From DATLMR01 sp035634255 (GTDB taxonomy: Bacteria > Acidobacteriota > Blastocatellia > UBA7656): DNA of 64,000 bases. The stretch is from NCBI GenBank assembly GCA_035634255.1, contig DASQDI010000089.1, positions 1 through 64,000 on the forward strand, read 5' to 3'. A program made the translations under genes and the position numbers. The notes below the pieces were generated by a model that worked only from the letters and a program-made list of their open reading frames with translations, had not been told where the DNA came from and did not search any database. Shown here piece after piece: positions 58,983 through 64,000 of this stretch. The stretch's first letter is position 1. Every line of letters begins with the position of its first letter.

Positions 58983-61295
58983 TCAATAGGTGAATTTCAG
59001 GCGGACGAATACCGAGTACAACGATTTCGGTTTAGCGCCGCACCCCGAGCCCCCGCAGCTTGAGCTGTAAATCTCTTTGAAGCCCGCGTCGGGCACGAGC
59101 GACGAAAAGCCCGCCGACACGATGGCGTTCTCGTTTAAAAAGGGCCTGTAGATGAACCCGAGCCCGTAATCGAGCCCGATGCTCCTGTTTATCCCCGGCT
59201 GAAACAACAGCTCTTCGAGCGGCTCCGGGTGGTGGAAGTGAAGGTAATTCACGTTGAGTACGCCCTTCAGCTTCGGGGTGAGCTCCGCGTCGAGGCCCAG
59301 GTTGTAGAGGAACAATCCGGGGTTGACGAAATTGGACTGCCCTTCGGTCTTGCTACTGCGGAGGCTCGGTATGAGGCTCTCGGGCTGCACGAGCCCGACG
59401 CCCGTCTGCGTCAGCCTTATGGCCTGACTGTTCCAGAAGCTGAACTTCCCGCCCGCGAACTCGGGGAAATCGAAGATCGCGTCGAAGCCCCTCGCCTTGT
59501 CGTCGAATGGGTCTTTGTCGCCCGAGGCGAAGAAGAACGAGCCCTTGAACCTGAGCCAGTCTCTATCGAGCGACAGTTCGAGCGCGGCCATCTGCGCGTT
59601 GATGTCCGTGCGGCGGCCCGCTATCGGGTTGCGCGTGTCGTGGCCTATGACCTGATAGAGTGCGTGATTGATGTTAAGGCGGCCTATGTGCCCGTCCCCG
59701 GCCCAACCGAAATAGCTGGACTTGATCCCGTGCGGCGCAACGTCCCCGACGGGCGCGGGCCGCACTAGAAAATCGTTCTCGTCGAAATGGCGGCTCGGGC
59801 GGTCATTATTGTAGTGATAGCTGAACTGAGTTGTGTAGCCCTTCCACCCCGTGTCCTGCCGGTAGAGGTTGGCGATGAAGACGGTCTGGTCCCGGAACTC
59901 GCCCAGGTTGACGCGCGTGTTCAACTCGCTGTTGGTGTCCTTCTCAAGCATGTAGAAGTACGCCGCGTTGAAGTTGTAGCGGTTGTTAGCGTGCTGCCCG
60001 AACAGCCTGACGCCGAGGTTGAAGTCATTAAATATGAAGCCCCGGAAATCCGAGACGAGCGGCTGAATGCCCGCGCGGATGAAGGTCGAGTCGAAGAACG
60101 GGCTGCCGCCTCCGACGCTCCCGCTCCCGCGCAGGAAAGGGAGCAGGCGGGTCGTGTCTCCGAGGCGCACTTCCCCGAAGGCTTCCTGAAAGCCGACGTA
60201 GCCGTCCGTGCGGTTCGCGCCCCTGCGCGGGTCGATGTTGACTATGCCGTTCTCCTGAGTGTTGAGCAGGTTGATGTTGAAGTTGGGCGTGAACCTGAAC
60301 CTGTAGTCCGCCGGCTTGAAGGCCGCGTCGCCATGGAACAGCTCGACGGAAAGCAGGAAGTTCTGCCTGAAGAACAACTGCCCCCCGCGCCCGAAAAACT
60401 CGGAGCTGTCGGGCCTCTGGCTGCTGATGTCGCTCGGCACGGGCACGCGCCGCGCGTTGAAGAACGTGTCGCTTTCCGCCGTGACGACGAGGAAGTTGTG
60501 CTGGCCGAACAGAGGGTAATCTCCCTTGAGCACGTTCTGGCGGTACGGGTTGTACCAGCGGCCTTCCTCGAATCTCGGGTCCGAGGGGAACCCGATGCGC
60601 CAGCGGTCGGTGACCGTCACCGCGTCCGAAGACTCCTGCTCGGGCGCGGGAATCCTCGACGGCCCCGCGTACCCGCGAGGCGGGTCAACCGGAGTCTTTA
60701 TGATCGCCCCGGCCGACGGCTCCGTGCCGCTTTCCAGCGGCGCCTCGGCGGGTTCATCGAGCGGAGTCAAGGGCTCGTCCGGCACGGTTACGGGCGTGAG
60801 ATTCGCCTCCCGGTCGTGGCATTCGGAACAGCGCGTGAAGCCGACGTTAGTAAATCGCTCGTTAGAGGCCTTCATGTCCGAAGCCTTGTGGCACCCTATG
60901 CAGAGGCGGTGGAAGGCGTCCCTCGAATTCAGGTCGAAGCCTTCCCTGTCGTCCGGGTTGCGCGGGTCGCCCAGGGCCCCGTGGCAGGAAGTGCACTTCT
61001 GAAACTGCCCCGCTTCGGTTATGTCTTTGACCGTGTGATGGCACCCGACGCACGCGAGACTTGCGGGGGCTTTGTGAGGGGAGGCCGGGTCGGGATTCAG
61101 GACCGCTTCATGTTTTTTATGGTCGAATAAGACGAGGCCCCTGCGGCCCTGAACGTCGAGCCTTATCGGGAAGGTCTTCTGCGCCGCCCGCTCCGCCTGC
61201 GCGGGCTCGGGGCGGGCGAACGCGCGCGATTCAAGCGTCACGGGCACGAGCAGGGCCATCGCGTACAGGGCGACTATTGTGAGCTTGAGTGTCAT
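58983..61295 (-). CDS. Tetrahaem cytochrome-outer-membrane porin fusion
   Basis: A 770-residue protein, first gene of the operon. Signal peptide (MTLKLTIVALYAMALLV) then a tetrahaem domain (C82, C101, C132, C156: CVGCH, CTSCH, CIGCH, CSECH), a Pro/Glu-rich linker (170-230), and about 540 residues of alternating amphipathic beta-strands rich in Tyr/Phe/Asn with short turns. The final strand YSVFVRLKFTY ends in an aromatic residue, as outer-membrane barrels do. It would join haems and pore in one chain, like a multihaem version of Cyc2. ATG 61295 follows AAGGA; an upstream start at 61364 lacks an RBS. Confidence 0.9.
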   Translation of the reverse strand: MTLKLTIVALYAMALLVPVTLESRAFARPEPAQAERAAQKTFPIRLDVQGRRGLVLFDHKKHEAVLNPDPASPHKAPASLACVGCHHTVKDITEAGQFQKCTSCHGALGDPRNPDDREGFDLNSRDAFHRLCIGCHKASDMKASNERFTNVGFTRCSECHDREANLTPVTVPDEPLTPLDEPAEAPLESGTEPSAGAIIKTPVDPPRGYAGPSRIPAPEQESSDAVTVTDRWRIGFPSDPRFEEGRWYNPYRQNVLKGDYPLFGQHNFLVVTAESDTFFNARRVPVPSDISSQRPDSSEFFGRGGQLFFRQNFLLSVELFHGDAAFKPADYRFRFTPNFNINLLNTQENGIVNIDPRRGANRTDGYVGFQEAFGEVRLGDTTRLLPFLRGSGSVGGGSPFFDSTFIRAGIQPLVSDFRGFIFNDFNLGVRLFGQHANNRYNFNAAYFYMLEKDTNSELNTRVNLGEFRDQTVFIANLYRQDTGWKGYTTQFSYHYNNDRPSRHFDENDFLVRPAPVGDVAPHGIKSSYFGWAGDGHIGRLNINHALYQVIGHDTRNPIAGRRTDINAQMAALELSLDRDWLRFKGSFFFASGDKDPFDDKARGFDAIFDFPEFAGGKFSFWNSQAIRLTQTGVGLVQPESLIPSLRSSKTEGQSNFVNPGLFLYNLGLDAELTPKLKGVLNVNYLHFHHPEPLEELLFQPGINRSIGLDYGLGFIYRPFLNENAIVSAGFSSLVPDAGFKEIYSSSCGGSGCGAKPKSLYSVFVRLKFTY

Positions 61296-61592
61296 CCGGT
61301 CCTTCCTGCCCGCGGGACAGCCAAATAGTGACTGCCATACTGAATGAAGGGATCCAAAAATCAAAACGATCAGGAATAGTTGAGAAGATCGCTTCTTGAA
61401 ATAGTTGCTTTACGTTCCCTAAGAGCCCGGCTTCTGCGAGTCCGCGCCAATATAGCACAACGATTCATCAAAGTTAAGCAGCGGGTTCGGCGCGCTCCGG
61501 CGCAGCGATACTTTTCGCTCTACAAAATGATCGCGGTTGCATGTAATATGGCGGCGTCGAAAAACTCACCCAGGCGGGACCCGGAGGGCGTC
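61296..61592. promoter_or_regulatory. Divergent control region for the cytochrome operon and the GlcG-like gene
   Basis: 297 nt between two divergent genes. It is AT-richer than its surroundings (GGGATCCAAAAATCAAAACG near 61350, TTGAAATAGTTGC near 61396) and should contain both promoters. A CRP-like TGTGA-N6-TCACA site was looked for and not found by eye. Confidence 0.5.
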
Positions 61593-63524
61593 GTGACTAA
61601 AACATGCGCGCGAGTGAAACGGGGCGGCGGGAGGGCCGCGCTTCTGCTGATGGCGGTCGCGGCTCTGGCGTTGAGCGGGAGCGCATTCGCCGCGCTCGTC
61701 CGGGCCGAGGGCGTCCCCGTCATCGACCCGCGAAAATCTTCTTACGACCCGAACACCGGCGCTCTGACGATCAAGGGCGAGAACTTTCAGGCCGGGGCGG
61801 CCATCTCCATCTCGAACGACTCGGGCGAGGTCGGCTTCTCACGGGTGAAGGTGAAAGGGCCGGGCAAGATCGTCATCAACGGGGTCGCGGAGGCAGACAT
61901 CCTCGGCGGCCTGACCGTGAAAGTCACCAACCCCGACGGCGCGTCGGCGGCCGTAGTACTGGAGTTGGAGGTCTCCGACGACAAGCGGCTCGGCGAAAGC
62001 GACGTGCGCAGGATCATCGCGCAGGCGGTGGCGCGGGCGGAGGCGAGCGACCTTAAAGCGACCGTCGCCGTGGTGGACAGGGAAGGAAACGTGCTTGGGG
62101 TCTTCAGGATGGCGGGCGCGCGGGCCGACACGGTGATCGGGACTGACCGCCCCTGCCGGGACTGCGGCGCTGAAGGGTTGCGCGTGCCGGCGGAACTGGC
62201 CGCGATCTCGAAGGCCGGGACCGGCGCGTTCCTGAGCACTCAGGGCCACGCCTTCACGACGCGCACGGCCAGCTTCATCGTGCAGGAGCACTTCCCCCCC
62301 GGCGTGGACTTCACCCCCGGCGGCCCGCTCTTCGGGGTGCAGTTTTCGCAGCTGCCATGCAGTGACATAAATGCCAAGTTCCCGCTCGGCCTTTCGGCCG
62401 ACCCCGGAGGCGTGCCTCTCTACAAGAACGGGCTGTTAGTCGGCGGAGTGGGGGTCGAAGGCGACGGCAGGTACTCGCTCGACCCGGACCCGACCGATTT
62501 CGACATGCCCGTGGAGGAGATTGCGGCGGTGGCGGCCACGCGCGGATTCGAATCGCCGCCCGACATCCGCGGGAATCAGATAATCGTGAACGGCATACGC
62601 CTCCCCTTCGTCAACACTCCCGCGCCGCCCGCGCTCCCTCCGCCGCCGTTCGACCAGCTTCGCGGGGAGCTGCTGGCGGAGGTGAGAAGCTCGCTCCCTT
62701 CCACCTTCCGCGCCATAACTCTGCAAGGTTTGAGGGGGAGGGTCGATGACCGCTTCTTCCCGTTCAGGGGCACGAGCTCGCTCTCGTCGTCGGAGGTGCA
62801 AAGGATAATCGTTCAGGGCGCGCGGCAGGCTTTTCTGACGAGGGCCGCGATACGGAGGCCGCTCGGGAGCGCGGCCGAAGTGAACATCGCCGTCGTAAGC
62901 TCGGAAGGGACGGTGCTCGGAATCTTCAGCACTTCGGACGCCCCGATGTTCGGCTTCGACGTGAGCGTCCAGAAGGCCCGCACGGCCGCGTTCTTCAGCA
63001 ACGCGGAAGCCGCGTCGCTGCTGCGCTCGGCCGAAGGCGGGAAGTTCGCTAAGTACGTCTCGGCGGCGGCGCGCGACGGGGTCGCACTCGATGGCCGGAT
63101 CGCTTTCAGCAACCGGGGGCAGGGATTTTTGAGTCGCCCCTTCTTCCCGGACGGGATCAACGACAGCGAGCACGGCCCATTCTCCGTGCCAATTGAGGAG
63201 TTCAGCCCGTTCAACGTCGGCCTGCAACTCGACCTGTTGCTCACGGCGATCTCGAAAGCTCTGATGGGAGAGCGCGCGCCCTGCACCGCGATACCGAATC
63301 TCGGGAACGGGATACAGATATTCGCGGGCAGCGTCCCCCTCTATAAAAGCGGGCGTCTGGTCGGGGCCATCGGGGTGAGCGGAGACGGCATCGATCAGGA
63401 CGACATCATCGCCGCGATGGGTAGCGCGGGATTCGAAGCGCCCCCGGAGATGCGGTCCGACCGCGTCTTCGTGCGCGATGTCCGCCTGCCCTTCGTGAAA
63501 TTTCCCCGCAACCCGAACCGGTGA
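61593..63524 (+). CDS. Secreted protein with TIG-like and two GlcG/HbpS-like domains
   Basis: A 643-residue exported protein. I chose GTG 61593 (GGAGGG at 4 nt), which puts the signal (RAALLLMAVAALALSGSAFA) near the N-terminus. A TIG/IPT-like beta domain follows (DPNTGALTIKGENFQAGAAI), then two copies of the GlcG/HbpS (DUF336) fold: LKATVAVVDREGNVLGVFRM with GGVPLYKNGLLVGGVGVEGD, and VNIAVVSSEGTVLGIFSTSD with GSVPLYKSGRLVGAIGVSGD. HbpS members bind haem or iron and sense redox stress. The position head-to-head with the haem operon suggests a haem or redox-related role. Confidence 0.82.
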   Translation: MTKTCARVKRGGGRAALLLMAVAALALSGSAFAALVRAEGVPVIDPRKSSYDPNTGALTIKGENFQAGAAISISNDSGEVGFSRVKVKGPGKIVINGVAEADILGGLTVKVTNPDGASAAVVLELEVSDDKRLGESDVRRIIAQAVARAEASDLKATVAVVDREGNVLGVFRMAGARADTVIGTDRPCRDCGAEGLRVPAELAAISKAGTGAFLSTQGHAFTTRTASFIVQEHFPPGVDFTPGGPLFGVQFSQLPCSDINAKFPLGLSADPGGVPLYKNGLLVGGVGVEGDGRYSLDPDPTDFDMPVEEIAAVAATRGFESPPDIRGNQIIVNGIRLPFVNTPAPPALPPPPFDQLRGELLAEVRSSLPSTFRAITLQGLRGRVDDRFFPFRGTSSLSSSEVQRIIVQGARQAFLTRAAIRRPLGSAAEVNIAVVSSEGTVLGIFSTSDAPMFGFDVSVQKARTAAFFSNAEAASLLRSAEGGKFAKYVSAAARDGVALDGRIAFSNRGQGFLSRPFFPDGINDSEHGPFSVPIEEFSPFNVGLQLDLLLTAISKALMGERAPCTAIPNLGNGIQIFAGSVPLYKSGRLVGAIGVSGDGIDQDDIIAAMGSAGFEAPPEMRSDRVFVRDVRLPFVKFPRNPNR

Positions 63525-63547
63525 CGAAAACGGTTCGGGCCTCTTCT

Positions 63548-64000
63548 TTAAGGCTTGATGAACGACATCACTGCTTCGTTGAAGACCTGCGGCGCTTCGA
63601 GGTGAGGGATGTGGCCGACGCTCTTCAACTCCACCAGCCTGCTCCCCGGTATGTCTCGCGCGGCAGACTTGCCCAGCTGCGGGTACTGGCCGAGTGTCCT
63701 GAGCACGTCTTCTGACACGAAATTCCGGCCGACGACCGTGCGGTCTTCCTGGCCGATGATGAGCAGGGTCGGCGTTCGTATGAGCCCGAACTCGTGGCGG
63801 ACCGGCTGCTGGTAGATCATCTGATAAGTCAGGGCGGAGGCTTTCGCCCAGCGGGGGTACTCCCCGCTCAGAGCTATGCGCGCGCGCACCTCGACGAACC
63901 TCTCGTACGCTTCGGGCTTCCACTCGACCACGTACCGCTTGAGGAAGGCGCGAATCCTGGCCGGGTCGGTGTCGTTCAATTCATTCTCGTAGATTTTGCT
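63548..64000 (-). CDS. Alpha/beta hydrolase, partial (start beyond window)
   Basis: C-terminal part of an alpha/beta-fold hydrolase; the frame is open to the right edge (about 150 residues visible). The catalytic Asp lies in PTLLIIGQEDRTVVG and the catalytic His in VGHIPHLEAPQVF; the nucleophile elbow is outside the window. The cap region WAKASALTYQMIYQQPVRHE is visible. Closest to the esterase/haloperoxidase-like group; the substrate cannot be predicted. Confidence 0.85.
   Translation of the reverse strand, partial: SKIYENELNDTDPARIRAFLKRYVVEWKPEAYERFVEVRARIALSGEYPRWAKASALTYQMIYQQPVRHEFGLIRTPTLLIIGQEDRTVVGRNFVSEDVLRTLGQYPQLGKSAARDIPGSRLVELKSVGHIPHLEAPQVFNEAVMSFIKP

Noticed and set aside
61296..61592. 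CRP-binding site in front of the cytochrome operon
   Set aside because: No TGTGA-N6-TCACA-like sequence found on reading both strands, so transcriptional control by cAMP-CRP is not claimed.
1..64000. tRNA, rRNA or CRISPR features
   Set aside because: No cloverleaf-like T-arm sequences, rRNA segments or regularly spaced repeat-spacer arrays were seen; the dispersed GGGGTCAGG elements are irregularly spaced and are not CRISPR repeats.

Overview
The window is GC-rich bacterial DNA that looks like an Acidobacteriota chromosome, probably Blastocatellia/Pyrinomonadales-like. This is inferred from gene content: winged-helix/TolB-propeller sensor fusions, an excisionase-like HTH followed by a winged helix, a DUF1800/DUF1501 pair, F420 genes and very many multihaem cytochromes. 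No rRNA, tRNA, CRISPR array, phage or complete insertion sequence was seen.

Layout. 1-13 kb: imidazolonepropionase, a small coiled-coil protein, a HerA-type ATPase, a DUF1800/DUF1501 secretion pair, a secreted VCBS-like protein, an HD phosphohydrolase, an MscS channel, a Tat-exported polysaccharide deacetylase, and a DUF2318-FtsX-ATPase operon. 13-24.4 kb: an F420 island with a minus-strand npdG-cofD-cofC-cofE operon and a plus-strand run of luciferase-like oxidoreductase, cofG, split-barrel flavoprotein, cofH and a second luciferase-like enzyme. A class V aminotransferase, a glutathione peroxidase and a small hypothetical gene lie among them. 24.4-44 kb: accessory genes, including an RHH regulator with a palindromic operator, a TPR protein facing a tiny proline-rich secreted peptide, a membrane molybdopterin oxidoreductase coupled to a thioredoxin/NHL lipoprotein, two paralogous methyltransferases, MgtC, winged-helix regulators, a radical SAM protein, a TIR-TM-TPR protein, a 21-residue micro-ORF with strong RBS and terminator, an MBL-fold protein and two envelope proteins.

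43.7-63.5 kb is the most striking part. A seven-gene minus-strand operon (61295 down to 46880) encodes what looks like an electron-transfer route across the whole envelope. It holds 41 CxxCH haem motifs plus one CX4CH. In gene order it encodes a tetrahaem cytochrome fused to an outer-membrane beta-barrel; a decahaem LVIVD-propeller protein; stand-alone tetra-, octa- and nonahaem cytochromes; an inner-membrane Fe-S/cytochrome-b-like protein with two N-terminal cyclic-nucleotide-binding domains; and an FHA-TM-heptahaem-TM-ferredoxin-flavoprotein fusion. Directly downstream are a class II cyclic-nucleotide phosphodiesterase and an FHA-GAF-class III adenylate cyclase, so cAMP may control the electron path. 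A GlcG/HbpS-like tandem-domain secreted protein is divergently transcribed from the operon's promoter region.

A second unusual layer is a family of about 80-170 bp intergenic elements: seven copies and one short remnant. They have GGGGTCAGG-type ends and a core resembling AGACTCTCTTTATAGAATCC followed by TTTCGATTTAATCGAAA. By my count, all ten gene ends that abut an element use TAG as stop codon, and three CDSs end in codons supplied by an element.
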